Notes: generated by a model from the sequence alone, not told the origin. Counted from the first letter of the stretch, positions 55,440-64,000 are shown. The stretch: DNA of 64,000 bases from JAGVSR01 sp963742405 (GCA_963742405.1 CAVUMB010000008.1:82953-146952), one strand, 5' to 3'. Numbers and translations: made by a program.

Positions 55440-56459
55440 ATGAATAAATACGACCGCCGTACCGTAATGAGGGTCTTTGCAGGCGGCGGTACCTTCCTCG
55501 CCTTGAGTGGAACCCTTCCAGGGCCGGGGCGCAGTGAGCCGGTGTACAAGAAGACGAACGATTTGAAACCGGGTCAGTTCACCTGGCATCCCGAGCGCTC
55601 GCCGAGCGGTCCAGTTGCCGTCATCGTGTCGATCCCGGAGCAGCGCGCTCACGTCTACCGCAACGGCATTCGCATCGGCGTCTCGACGTGCTCGACCGGG
55701 AAGCCCGGTCATTCGACCCCAACGGGCGTCTTCACGATCCTGGAAAAGGACAAGAACCACCGCTCGTCCACGTATAACAATGCGCCCATGCCGAACATGA
55801 ACCGGCTGACGTGGAATGGGGTCGCGCTGCATGCCGGCCAGTTGCCTGGATATCCGGCGTCGCACGGCTGTATCCGACTCCCGATGAAGTTCTCAGAACT
55901 CTTGTTCGGCATCACCCACGTCGGGATGCCTGTCATCATTGCCGGTAGCCATTCAGATCCCAAAGAAGTCGCGCACCCTGGACTAGTTCTCGGAGAGTAC
56001 GCACACCACGAATTCACATCGGTACACAGCAAACTCAAGGGCGAGAAGCTCCCCTGGCAGGCCCAGGTCACCACGGCAGATAGTGCTTCGACCGCCGTCA
56101 TAGTCAGTCACGGCGACATGAGTATTACCGTGCTCGAGAATGGCGCGCCTGTTGCAGAAGGACCCGCGACGATCACGAATCCCGAGAAACCGTTGGGCCG
56201 CCATGTCTTCATGCTCACGGGGGCACACGAACGCAGCAAAGGTCTTTCGTGGCACGCCATCAGCCACCACGACCAGACGGGAATACCGCTCGGGCAGCCC
56301 GAAGAGGCGGTCCTCTTGCGCATCAAGGCCGACAAGCCCGTGCTGCAGGCCATTCAGGAGCGCATGCACGCCGGTATGGTCCTCGTTACGACCGAACTTC
56401 CGGCCCACCCGAATACACGAACGGGCGAAGATTTCGTGCTGATGAACTCGGAGCAGTAG
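55440..56459 (+). CDS. L,D-transpeptidase (YkuD domain)
   Basis: A 339-residue protein with an N-terminal export signal (DRRTVMRVFAGGGTFLALSG, Tat-like). The YkuD domain at about 55-160 has VAVIVSIPEQRAHVYRNGIR, TPTGVFTILEKD and the catalytic motif HAGQLPGYPASHGCIRLP with Cys near residue 148. It cross-links peptidoglycan stems or attaches protein. A C-terminal domain of about 130 residues contains a second, non-catalytic strand-rich repeat. The IS element ends 17 bp before the ATG and no Shine-Dalgarno is visible there, so the gene may have lost its native promoter and ribosome site. Confidence 0.88.
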   Translation: MNKYDRRTVMRVFAGGGTFLALSGTLPGPGRSEPVYKKTNDLKPGQFTWHPERSPSGPVAVIVSIPEQRAHVYRNGIRIGVSTCSTGKPGHSTPTGVFTILEKDKNHRSSTYNNAPMPNMNRLTWNGVALHAGQLPGYPASHGCIRLPMKFSELLFGITHVGMPVIIAGSHSDPKEVAHPGLVLGEYAHHEFTSVHSKLKGEKLPWQAQVTTADSASTAVIVSHGDMSITVLENGAPVAEGPATITNPEKPLGRHVFMLTGAHERSKGLSWHAISHHDQTGIPLGQPEEAVLLRIKADKPVLQAIQERMHAGMVLVTTELPAHPNTRTGEDFVLMNSEQ

Positions 56460-56673
56460 CCTGATTTTACAATTGCGCGTTTAGGGGCCGAACCGCCGAA
56501 GCGCTCCGAGTGTGCTTCCTTAGCCGGTCCGGCCAATTGATCTGGAATATGGCAGGGCGTCAATGGTTCATCGGCCTTAATCGACGCGAGCGTCTTGACA
56601 TGGGGCGACTTGTTGGAGACTAGCGAGCTTGGTTGGGTTCGCGCTGAATGACCTGCATTAGGGGAGAGAGTAA

Positions 56674-57666
56674 ATGCGTGCCGCACTCGCGTTCGGGTTA
56701 GGACTACTTATTGCAACTCAAATTCTGACGCTTCCCGCCAAAGCCGCTCCACCAGAGATTATTGCTGGAACAAACGGTGAGGCGGAGGTAATTTTCAAAA
56801 ACAATTGCGTCGTCTATTATAACGCCCGCGGACAGAGGAAGAGCAATCTGCCCGCTTGCAAGACCGATCAAATTCGGCAGGCCGACGGCGCCATTTCAAG
56901 CTATCGGAAAGAGCAGGGCTTGGGCAATCGGCCGGTGGCAAGCCACAGTGATCCTCAGGCGACCATGACGGTCTGCTGCGAGAGGGACGGCCGAGACTGG
57001 CTGACAACGCGCGAACTGTGCCGCGGCGTTAGTGGTAAAGAAGTGCGCGGCGAGGTGTGCCGCAGAGATATGGACAATCGTCCCTGGTCGACGACCACCT
57101 ACGATGACAAGCGTGTCTGCTGCGAGCGCAAGGGCCACGACTGGTTGACGACGCGCGGTGAGTGCCGCCACTCCGGAGGCTTCGAGACGTCCAACAGCAG
57201 CTGCCGTAATGACCGCGACAACTCGTCTTGGTGGGCGGGCAATCGCGGCGAGGATTACAGCAACTTCGATACGCGGCCGAACGCTGGCTCCTATGCAGGA
57301 AAGGCCGATATCAGCCTGACGTGCTACGGCGAAGGCGATAAGCCCGTTCTCGAAAACTGGGACGAAAAGGTTTGGTTCACTCGTAGAGCATCGTTCCCGG
57401 CAACCGTCATGATCGAAATCTTTCGAGATGGCTCAGGGTACAACGGGCGCATTCATCCGTCTGGTCGGCTGGTCCCACCGATTTATGGTGGCGACCGTGG
57501 AGGTTGGTGGAATCTCAAGAACCTCAGCGTCTCGGGTGACGAAGTGCGTGGACGTTACACCTTGAATGGCCTCAATAAACCTCGTCTCGTTGTTGATCGG
57601 AGAACCGGCCGCATTTCAATCGACGGCATTGAGAAGTTCTACGGCAGATGCTGGGCGGGCTGGTAA
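56674..57666 (+). CDS. Exported Cys-rich protein with an internal duplication
   Basis: A 330-residue protein from ATG at 56674, with GGGGAGAGAG upstream and a signal peptide ending PAKAA. Two copies of a roughly 50-residue module occur near residues 100 and 148: VCCERDGRDWLTTRELCR and VCCERKGHDWLTTRGECR, each followed by a further Cys and a DxDN turn. The C-terminal domain (about 215-330) begins ISLTCYGEGDKPVLENWDEK and ends GIEKFYGRCWAGW, probably closed by a disulfide. Double Cys and periplasmic location suggest disulfide-stabilised modules. I do not recognise the family. Confidence 0.7.
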   Translation: MRAALAFGLGLLIATQILTLPAKAAPPEIIAGTNGEAEVIFKNNCVVYYNARGQRKSNLPACKTDQIRQADGAISSYRKEQGLGNRPVASHSDPQATMTVCCERDGRDWLTTRELCRGVSGKEVRGEVCRRDMDNRPWSTTTYDDKRVCCERKGHDWLTTRGECRHSGGFETSNSSCRNDRDNSSWWAGNRGEDYSNFDTRPNAGSYAGKADISLTCYGEGDKPVLENWDEKVWFTRRASFPATVMIEIFRDGSGYNGRIHPSGRLVPPIYGGDRGGWWNLKNLSVSGDEVRGRYTLNGLNKPRLVVDRRTGRISIDGIEKFYGRCWAGW

Positions 57667-57974
57667 CTCCAGCAGACCAATCGACAGAACAGCGGCCGTC
57701 TTTCGAGATGGCCGCTCCTGCTTCGCCTGCTTGTTCACTCTGGCAAACGTGATGTGTGCGCCCACTGCCACTTCAGATGATGGCCAAGTTCGGCAAGAGT
57801 ACAATCTGGTGGTAACGGTTGTACCCGCTGGTGCCTGCAGATGATCACGGTCGATGGCCGGCCCGGCAGCATAACCAACATCCAGACGTACCTACGTTGC
57901 CGGTGATGCGTGGCGATTTCAGGCGCTGACCCGACATGAGGCAAATGTTTTTGAATACTTGCAGTAGTGCGGCG
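57667..57974. other. Convergent intergenic region
   Basis: About 310 bp between two converging genes. GGCCGTCTTTCGAGATGGCC (57702-57721) is an imperfect inverted repeat without a T run and could act as a weak terminator. No gene is supported on either strand. Confidence 0.35.
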
Positions 57975-58574
57975 TTAGTTGGGTGCGGGGTGGCATTTAA
58001 ACCGCCTGCCGTCCAGCGCCTGCAGCTCGAAGTCGGGTCCAGCGGCGCGCAAGGAAAGCATTGGTTGCCAAAGCGCGCTCTTTGTCGTGGCGACGCCCAA
58101 CAACTGACCTCTGTCGTAGATGGTGACGGGCTGACCGGACGCCATCGCACTGCCTGTCAGGCTGCGCCCCTGCCAGGCACCGAAGCAGCGCACTTGCTGC
58201 GTGGCGGGCGCCGTCGCTGCCGAGAGAACGGATCGCCGATCGACATAGGCTGCAACCAGACAGCCGCGATGATCTGGGCCGAAGGCGCAAAGGCTGCGCC
58301 GTCGTATCCATGCAGCCTGGTCTTCCCAAATGGCACCGTCCGCGACGGTCGGCGTCGTGGCAGCCAGCGCCGCCACCTCCGCATCCGCAGCGACCAGCTC
58401 GGGATCGCCGCAGACCAGCGCGTCAGAGGCATATTGCGGCCGGATACAATCGGCACGCATCTGGGGAAGAGGCGGCGGAACCGGCGCCGGCTGGCTTGCG
58501 ACAGGCACACCCGGCATGAGCACGAGCGCCATATACATAGGCAAAAGCCATTTATCGGCGTCACGCTTCAGCAT
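57975..58574 (-). CDS. Exported LprI-like protein
   Basis: A 199-residue protein with an N-terminal signal (LLPMYMALVLMPGVPVA). The mature part contains DALVCGDPELVAADAEVAAL, AAWIRRRSLCAF and HRGCLVAAYVDRR, the Cys-containing helical pattern of LprI N-terminal-like (DUF1311-type) proteins, some of which inhibit lysozyme. A C-terminal Cys-bearing beta part follows. It is divergent from the next gene. Sequence style and neighbours resemble sphingomonads more than the rest of the window. Confidence 0.6.
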   Translation of the reverse strand: MLKRDADKWLLPMYMALVLMPGVPVASQPAPVPPPLPQMRADCIRPQYASDALVCGDPELVAADAEVAALAATTPTVADGAIWEDQAAWIRRRSLCAFGPDHRGCLVAAYVDRRSVLSAATAPATQQVRCFGAWQGRSLTGSAMASGQPVTIYDRGQLLGVATTKSALWQPMLSLRAAGPDFELQALDGRRFKCHPAPN

Positions 58575-58648
58575 TTTACGCTGGTATCACAGCTTTACCG
58601 CGAACTGGCAGTGCCCTCACTTTGCCTCAACAGCTACAGGAGCCTCAC

Positions 58649-59364
58649 ATGATGAAGACGCTTTTCACCGCCCTTAGCGTGGCGGCCGGACTGATGCTGG
58701 CCTTCCCGGCCAGCGCACAACAGCAGACGGTTGTCGCCTTTGACAAAGGCGAGAGCGCAGCGACGGTGACAGGCAGCATAAAGGGAGAGCAAGATCACAC
58801 GTATCTACTCGATGCCCGCGCCGGTCAGACGCTGACGGTGACGCTAAAATCCACCAAGGGTTCGACCGAAATGAACGTCTTTGCCCCTGGCAACGACACG
58901 GCGATCTCGCTGGGCTCGGACGACCCTACAAATTTACCGGCGTGCTGCCGACGGACGGCCGCTATAGGGTGCAGGTCTATCAGATGCGGGCGAGCGCCCG
59001 GCGCAACGAAACCGCGAACTACACGCTGACCCTCGCTATCACAGGCGCGCCTAGGGCGAGCAGCGACGCCCTTGTCCCCGGCACCACTTACAATGCCACC
59101 GCCGATATCTCGTGCGTCACCACACCGGGCGGAAAGCCCGCCGCCTGCAAGGCCGGAGTGATCCGCAAGGGAGGCGGCAACGCAGTGGTCGAACTGCAGA
59201 CCCCGGATGGCGGGCAGCGCAGCATCACCTTCACCGACGGTAAGGCCAGCGGCAGCAATGCCAACGCCAAGCTGACCGCGACGAAAAATGAGGACATGAC
59301 GACTGTCCGCATCGGCGAGGCGGAAGTCTATTACATCCCCGACGCGTTCGTCTTCGGCGGTTGA
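58649..59364 (+). CDS. Exported PPC-like domain protein, one frameshift
   Basis: From ATG at 58649: signal peptide ending FPASAQ, then VAFDKGESAATVTGSIKGEQ and DHTYLLDARAGQTLTVTLKS, the opening of a PPC-like (pre-peptidase C-terminal) beta sandwich. Near 58930 the frame shifts; the correct frame continues KFTGVLPTDGRYRVQVYQMR and ATADISCVTTPGGKPAACKA to a stop at 59364. Joined, it is about 238 residues, with a Cys pair in the C-terminal half. It lies just upstream of the M13 peptidase gene and probably shares its transcript. Confidence 0.65.
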
Positions 59365-59384
59365 ATGTCAAAGGGGGAATTGCC

Positions 59385-61434
59385 GTGAGGTCGTTGCTAT
59401 TCGCGAGTGTCGCCACCGCCTTGCTGGCGACGGCGTTTGGCCACGCTGCATCTGCCGCCCAGCAGAAGGCAGCAATCGGCGAATGGGGGCTCGATACCAA
59501 GGGGCTGTCCAAGACGGTCACGCCCGGCGACGACTTCTACCGCTATGTCAACGACGCCTGGCTGAAGTCGGCGAAGATTCCGGCCGGCCTGCCCGCGATC
59601 GATTCCTTCACCGAGGTCTATCTTTCCACCGAACAGCGCGTGGCGGGCATCATCAAGGAAGCCCGCGAAGGCAATGACGCACCGGGCACGTCCCGAACAG
59701 CAGATCGCCGACTTCCACCGCTCGCATTCCGACGTAGCGCGTCGCAACGCGCTCGGCATGACGCCAATTGCGAGCAGGCTATCGATCATCGCGGGAACCA
59801 ATGACCGCGCCGATCTCACCAGGATCATGGCGTATCCTGGATGAACGGCGTGATCGGAGGTGGCGTCGCCACTAATGCAAACGACCCGCGCCGCCAGATG
59901 GCCGTCGTCGGGGCCGGCGGACTGACCATGCCGTCGCGCGACTATTATCTTGCCGAGAGCGAGCCTTACATTGGCGTTCGCAAGGCGTTGCTGCGACTAT
60001 ATCGCACAAGTTTCCGCCGCGCCGGCGATTCCAGACGCCGATGCCCGCGCCGCCAGTGTGCTGGCGCTCGAAACCGAAATCGCCAGGCGGCAGTGGACGC
60101 ATCGGCGGACAGCCGCGATGTCGTGCGCATGAACCACGTGATGACGCTGGCCGAGCTAAAGGCCTATGCGCCGGGCTTCCCTTGGGACGCCTTTCTGACG
60201 GAAATGAAGTTCGACAAGGCAGCCGCAGATCAAGGTCGTCACCGACACGGCGGTGCGCGACACGCCAAGCTGTTCGCCGAAACCCCGGTCGCCGACCTGC
60301 AGTCCTATCTGCTCTTCCACACCCTCGATGCCTGGGCGGATTCGCTCTCCGAACCGTGGGTCCAGGCGCATTTCGATTTCCACAACAAGACGCTGATGGA
60401 CGTGCGGCCAGCGCCGCCCGCCCGAGCTGGAAACCGTCGCCGCCGTCAACGGCGACACTGGGCGAGGAAATCGGCCGCATCTATGTCGATGAATATTTCG
60501 GCGCTCTGACCGCGCCAAGGTCGACGAGATGGTCGGCTATCTGCGCGCCACGCTACCGCGAACGGATCGGAAGCTCGACTGGATGGACGCCGCCACCCGC
60601 GCCGAAGCCACTGCCAAGCTCGACAAGATCGTCAGCCACATCGGCTACCCCGATCGCTGGCACGACCGGTCAACCGGTTCGCATCGGCGCCGACGATCTG
60701 GTCGGCAACGAAAATCGCCTGATGGAATGGGCGCGCGCCGATAGCCTGAAAAAGCTGGAGGAAGGCACGCGCGACTGGGAATTCCCCTACAGCCCGCAAG
60801 AGATCAACGCCGGCTATCATCGCGTCCCTCAATTCGATCACCTTCCCGGCCGGCGTCCTGCAGCCGCCGTTCTTCGATGCCAAGGCCGATCCGGCGGTCA
60901 ATTTCGGCTCGATCGCCGCGGTCATCGGCCATGAAATCGGCCATGGCTTCGACGATCAGGGCAGCCGCTCGGACGGCGATGGCAAGATTGCGCGACTGGT
61001 GGACACCGGCGTCGCGCGCCGAATTCGAAAAGCGCACCGCCGGGCTCGTCGACCAGTTCAACCAATATGAACCGGTGCCGGGCACGAAGATCAACGGCCG
61101 CCAGAACCTTGGCGAGAATATCGGCGATCTGGGCGGACTGACAGTCGCCTATGCCGCCTATCGCAAATATGTCGATGAAAAGCAGGGCGGCAAGGCGCCG
61201 GTCATTGACGGCTTCACCGGCGACCAGCGCTTCTTCATGGCCTGGGCCCAGCTGTGGCGGAATATCACCAACGAGGCAGCGGAACGCCGGCGACTGCTTT
61301 CCGACCCGCACAGTCCCGGCGAGTTCCGCGTCAACGGCATCGTCCGCAACGTCGATGCCTGGTACGAGGCCTTTGGCGTGAAGCCGGGCGACAAGCTGTA
61401 TCTGCCGCCCGAGCAGCGGGTGAAGATCTGGTAA
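59385..61434 (+). pseudogene. M13 (neprilysin-like) metallopeptidase, at least six frameshifts
   Basis: GTG at 59385 with AAGGGGGA upstream opens a signal peptide (LFASVATALLATAFGHAASA). The pieces are typical M13: VTPGDDFYRYVNDAWLKSAK near 59520, GGLTMPSRDYYLAESEPYIG near 59920, zinc motif VIGHEIGHGFDDQGSR near 60930, LGENIGDLGGLTVAYAAY near 61110 (the ENIGD zinc-ligand motif) and the end EQRVKIW at 61434. Frame changes near 59690, 59815, 59990, 60230, 60410, 60510, 60670 and 60830 prevent one product as read. The overall sequence is close to sphingomonad M13 peptidases. Confidence 0.85.
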
Positions 61435-61772
61435 GCATTTTTGGCGAAAGCCAGCGCCGACAGGCCGCTGCCGGTCGTCGGCTTGTTTATCGGCGCCGTT
61501 GTAAATGGCACGGTTGTGCCGCGAACGATTAGGAGCGACAGGGTCTCTCAACGCTCCCGGCATGTTGAACTGGCGCGAGGCGTCATTCTCGGCCGCTGCC
61601 TTTCGTCGGTCACAACGTGGCGAGGGCCCAGTGCTCTCATTGTCCGTTCAGGGTCGTGTGTCACGAGCGTAGCCGGTCCAAACGGTTGCGCGCAACTGTT
61701 CGAGAGATGAAAGGAGGGCCCTTCGGGTTCGGCGATCAGGAGCTGAGCCCAAGCCGCTACAAGCTGCTGTGG
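61435..61772. other. Intergenic region after the M13 peptidase
   Basis: About 340 bp with only short frames and no family signal. It separates the sphingomonad-like patch from the truncated SRAP gene and probably contains the junction of that transfer. Confidence 0.3.
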
Positions 61773-61988
61773 TCAAAAGCCGTGGTGGTGAGCGTTGCAG
61801 TCAAGGTTCGGGCAAGAGCCCGGCCGGCGTGGCTCGCGCTCGCCATCCGCTGCCATCCTCACGACCGCCGCGTCGTGGCCAGGGAAGATCGCGTCCTTGG
61901 GAACGATGGCTGTTGCTCGGTTCTCCGTGATCCGGAAGAGCCGAAGGATCGCCTCCCGGGCGGCCTTCATCGAGTAGAGGTTGCACAT
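61773..61988 (-). pseudogene. yedK: Truncated SRAP (YedK/HMCES-type) gene
   Basis: The first 50 residues from ATG at 61988 are a clear SRAP start: MCNLYSMKAAREAILRLFRI with catalytic Cys2, then IVPKDAIFPGHDAAVVRM. After about 61840 the similarity is lost in an Arg/Pro-rich tail, and the HxE active-site region is absent. Intact SRAP proteins (about 200-250 residues) shield abasic sites in single-stranded DNA through Cys2. This remnant cannot be active. Confidence 0.75.
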
Positions 61989-62006
61989 GGGGCAAGTCGT
62001 GACCCA

Positions 62007-62166
62007 TCACTTGTGTGCTTGCAAGCTGTCGTGGGATTCCGGCCAGCAGTGGGCCTTGCGCTCGCCGCAATGCTGGCACCTCAGGCGCCGCTCGATGAGC
62101 AATACTGGCGTGTCGAACGGGGTGCGGATTACATTGATGACGAACCAGCGATATCCGAACGCTCAT
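62007..62166 (-). pseudogene. Small zinc-ribbon protein remnant upstream of the SRAP fragment
   Basis: One frame encodes RTPFDTPVLLIERRLRCQHC, then GERKAHCWPESHDSLQAHK and a stop at 62007-62009. CQHCGERKAHCW is a possible half zinc ribbon. The frame has no start codon; ATG at 62166 is in the neighbouring frame, so one indel near the start is needed. It ends 18 bp before the SRAP start on the same strand. Confidence 0.4.
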
Positions 62167-62376
62167 AAGATAATGCTGAGCCCGGATTGAATAATCCAAA
62201 ATACAACTGATTATCCAACAAATCGCATAAGTGCTAGTACACCTAGCTTAGAGTGCAGCAGCTCGCCTCAAGAAGCGCCTCGAAAAAATCAGCAGTCTAC
62301 TTAGCGTCCTTATCCTGGGCGCGGCATTTATTTCTAGCATTCTCTGAAAAATAAAAAAATTCTGGGAGGATAATTC

Positions 62377-62914
62377 ATGAATTATCTGCTCGCGATAGCG
62401 GCTGCGCTCATCCTAGCAATTGGGATCGCAAGCCAAGCTCAGAAGCAAAATGCATCGAATGAGTTAGAACAGGCTGTTGCTATCAATGCCGCCGGAGCGA
62501 CAGATGCGCGGACAGGCCCGATGACGCGCTACGCGGCTGGGCCGGCGGCTAAAATTGACGTGCCTCCGCAAATGGGCCCGCCAACGCGATACGCGGTTGG
62601 ACCAGCGGCCGAGATTGTGACGACCTCGCAGATGGCCCCACCCACGAGATATGCGACGGGACCAACAGCTGTCCGTGCCACGCCGCCCCAAATGGGTCCC
62701 TCAACACGCTATGCCGCTGGTCCGACGGCTGAGCGTTGTGACGGCTTCGCTGACGAGTTCATCTTCAAGATATGCGGTTGGACCAACGGCCAAGATTGCG
62801 CCGGTTTCACAGATCGGTCCGCCTTCAAGGTATGCGGTTGGACCAACAGCCAAGAGCGTTGCCAATCCGCAAATGGGTCCGCCAAGACGGTGGCCAAAAG
62901 GAGATGACATCTGA
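62377..62914 (+). CDS. Membrane-anchored tandem-repeat protein, one frameshift
   Basis: ATG at 62377 with GGGAGGA upstream starts an N-terminal membrane anchor (MNYLLAIAAALILAIGIASQ). From residue 47 six units of exactly 20 residues follow, of the type GPPTRYAVGPTAKI. Units 1-4 are in frame; one extra base within unit 4 (near 62725) moves units 5-6 and the true end (GPPRRWPKGDDI) to the next frame, stopping at 62912-62914. Without the repair the protein ends at 62907 in Cys/Trp-rich nonsense. It is probably an extended Pro/Gly-rich envelope spacer. Function unknown. Confidence 0.6.
62515..62876 (+). repeat. Six 60-bp tandem repeats (20-residue units)
   Basis: The RYA codons fall at 62527, 62587, 62647, 62707, 62768 and 62828: steps of 60, 60, 60, 61 and 60. 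The single 61 step places the frameshift inside the fourth unit. Consensus GPPTRYAVGPTAKIxxxxQM; the RYAxGPxA core is conserved in all six. Confidence 0.85.
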
Positions 62915-63518
62915 GGCCAACACAGGGGCCTTTCATACGAAAATCAAATTCGGCTCCCGTGAGACCGAGAAGGTCTGCAGGGAAACCACTCTGGCAGGAA
63001 ATGGTCGCTGGATGTTGAGCGAAATTGGGTCAGTTCCCGCGGGACTCTATGGGTGCTGTCTCGTTCGGAGTAGGCGATTTTGCAGGCGCGCCATGAACTA
63101 TTTGTTGTTCTTCAACATGAACGGCGCCGCATCAGCTTGCAAGGCGCGACCGTCGAAAATTACCGCCGCACCGGACCATTCAAGTCGCCAGCTCATCTCC
63201 ATCTGGTCGGTGATTACCACGTATGTTTCCAGCCTACGCGATGCGGCGGCCTGTCATCGGCTGGTTCGTGAGCTGGACGGCCAGCGCCTGACCTTCAGCG
63301 AGGAGACGTTAGACGACATCGGATTGCCTCGAATTTCGGAGGACGAGCAACTGATGCTAAGGACGCGGCAGATTGATATCCGTGATGCCATTTGGCTCGG
63401 GAAGCCCTCTAGGCCGCGACTGAACATGCGGCCCGTCCTTTGGCCGGTATTGGACGCTGGAAGAACATCCTTTGCTCCACTAGCCAGCTCACATGGCGAT
63501 GGAGGATTTCAGACATGA
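62904..63518 (+). CDS. Possible hypothetical protein, weak support
   Basis: ATG at 62904 overlaps the repaired end of the tandem-repeat gene and has AAAAGG upstream, leaving about 204 residues to 63518. Composition is mixed: the middle is Ser/Ala-rich and the last third (LVRELDGQRLTFSEETLDDI, then GLPRISEDEQ) looks more protein-like. No family is recognised and internal frame breaks are possible. Confidence 0.3.
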   Translation: MTSEANTGAFHTKIKFGSRETEKVCRETTLAGNGRWMLSEIGSVPAGLYGCCLVRSRRFCRRAMNYLLFFNMNGAASACKARPSKITAAPDHSSRQLISIWSVITTYVSSLRDAAACHRLVRELDGQRLTFSEETLDDIGLPRISEDEQLMLRTRQIDIRDAIWLGKPSRPRLNMRPVLWPVLDAGRTSFAPLASSHGDGGFQT

Positions 63519-63561
63519 AATCGGTTGGAGAGTGTGACAGTTCACGACCGAATGGATTGCC

Positions 63562-63756
63562 GTGTTGGCGATGTCTCTTGCCTCATGGCTATTAAGTTTG
63601 GGACCTGCATGGCCGCTCACTCTCGCCTTCACGACATTATCTGCAGCACTTCTGGTTGTCCTATTGGCGCATCAGACAAGCGCCAACAAATCGGGGAGCG
63701 CGGCGAACGAAGGGCGCCACATGGATCGCAGGGACGGGACGTCACCGCGTACATGA
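63562..63756 (+). CDS. Possible small membrane protein
   Basis: A 64-residue frame with one or two hydrophobic segments (ASWLLSLGPAWPLTLAFTTL, then SAALLVVLLA) and a polar tail. No good ribosome site precedes the GTG at 63562 or ATG at 63571. No family recognised. Confidence 0.3.
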   Translation: MLAMSLASWLLSLGPAWPLTLAFTTLSAALLVVLLAHQTSANKSGSAANEGRHMDRRDGTSPRT

Positions 63757-63831
63757 AGTCCTTCAGCGACCGGTCGTACGCAGCGCATACAGCGGGTGTT
63801 GGAACAATGTGGCTGCCAAATGGAGATAGCC

Positions 63832-64000
63832 ATGCCGGGTGCCAGAGTTAGAAGCAGACCTCCGATCGAGTATTCCATTCTCCACGATGCGAAGCCGTCA
63901 GGTCCAGCAATTGGCAGCTACGCCGGCTTCGAGTTTTCGGAACTTGTCATTGATCGCCATGGACGACTGTTCGACTATGTCGGTTTGGCACCGCGACGTA
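63832..64000 (+). CDS. Hypothetical protein, cut by the window end
   Basis: ATG at 63832 with GGAGATAG upstream opens a frame of 56 residues to the window edge, with natural composition (RPPIEYSILHDAKPSGPAIG, FEFSELVIDRHGRLFDYVGL). No motif is recognised in this part. Confidence 0.5.
   Translation, partial: MPGARVRSRPPIEYSILHDAKPSGPAIGSYAGFEFSELVIDRHGRLFDYVGLAPRR

Noticed and set aside
62515..62876. 60-bp periodic repeat considered as a CRISPR array
   Set aside because: Units are contiguous, coding, and vary at codon level without spacers; this is a protein tandem repeat.
1..64000. tRNA and rRNA genes
   Set aside because: I looked for cloverleaf-like inverted repeats and conserved rRNA blocks in the gaps between genes and saw none; a covariance search would be decisive.

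Overview
The window comes from an alphaproteobacterium, most likely of the order Hyphomicrobiales (Rhizobiales). The basis is high-GC coding, the ilvE-petP-petR-kinase neighbourhood, phage-type DUF5681/ParB-methylase genes of the kind common in this order, and FixK/FNR-type boxes. No rRNA, tRNA or CRISPR array was seen. Many genes are split by single-base frameshifts. These are clustered, not evenly spread, so some are probably assembly indels and others real decay.

Region by region. 1-7.7 kb: the end of an AsmA-like gene, a secreted M23 peptidase with a long Pro-rich tail, and a secreted S8 subtilase that appears to run through three EF-hand loops into an M4 thermolysin-like peptidase. 7.7-22.6 kb is largely intact core: a Tat-exported lysozyme-like protein, hyi, arfB, a flavin reductase, an FAD oxidoreductase, ilvE, petP/petR with a sensor kinase, two paralogous exported pentapeptide-repeat proteins, a PNPOx-like protein and two exported proteins with possible cell-wall domains. 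22.6-30.9 kb is a decayed island: a possibly structured leader, a ParB-methyltransferase gene, a DUF5681 gene, a broken second methyltransferase copy, several multiply frameshifted remnants, a tiny lipoprotein with a strong terminator, and a lone HigA-type antitoxin.

30.9-53.6 kb is a stress and energy block: a VIT/CCC1-like protein, two SulP transporters, SixA, a bactofilin, a two-TM ion channel, a cation/proton exchanger, PPK2, an HlyD-type adaptor, DUF2254, and a long minus-strand operon (DUF3141 hydrolase, small protein, pta, ackA, fabI, scpB, atoD, atoA, then DUF2254 and a membrane protein). A TTGA-N6-TCAA box lies 114 bp upstream of this operon. A near-match lies upstream of the adaptor/PPK2 operon. 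The inferred theme is low-oxygen or stress physiology with acyl-CoA turnover to acyl-phosphate and ATP.

53.7-64 kb is accessory: a broken IS1380-family element inserted 17 bp before an L,D-transpeptidase gene, a Cys-rich exported protein with an internal duplication, a patch resembling sphingomonad genes (LprI-like protein, PPC-like protein, heavily frameshifted M13 peptidase), a truncated SRAP gene, and a membrane-anchored protein built from exact 60-bp tandem repeats.
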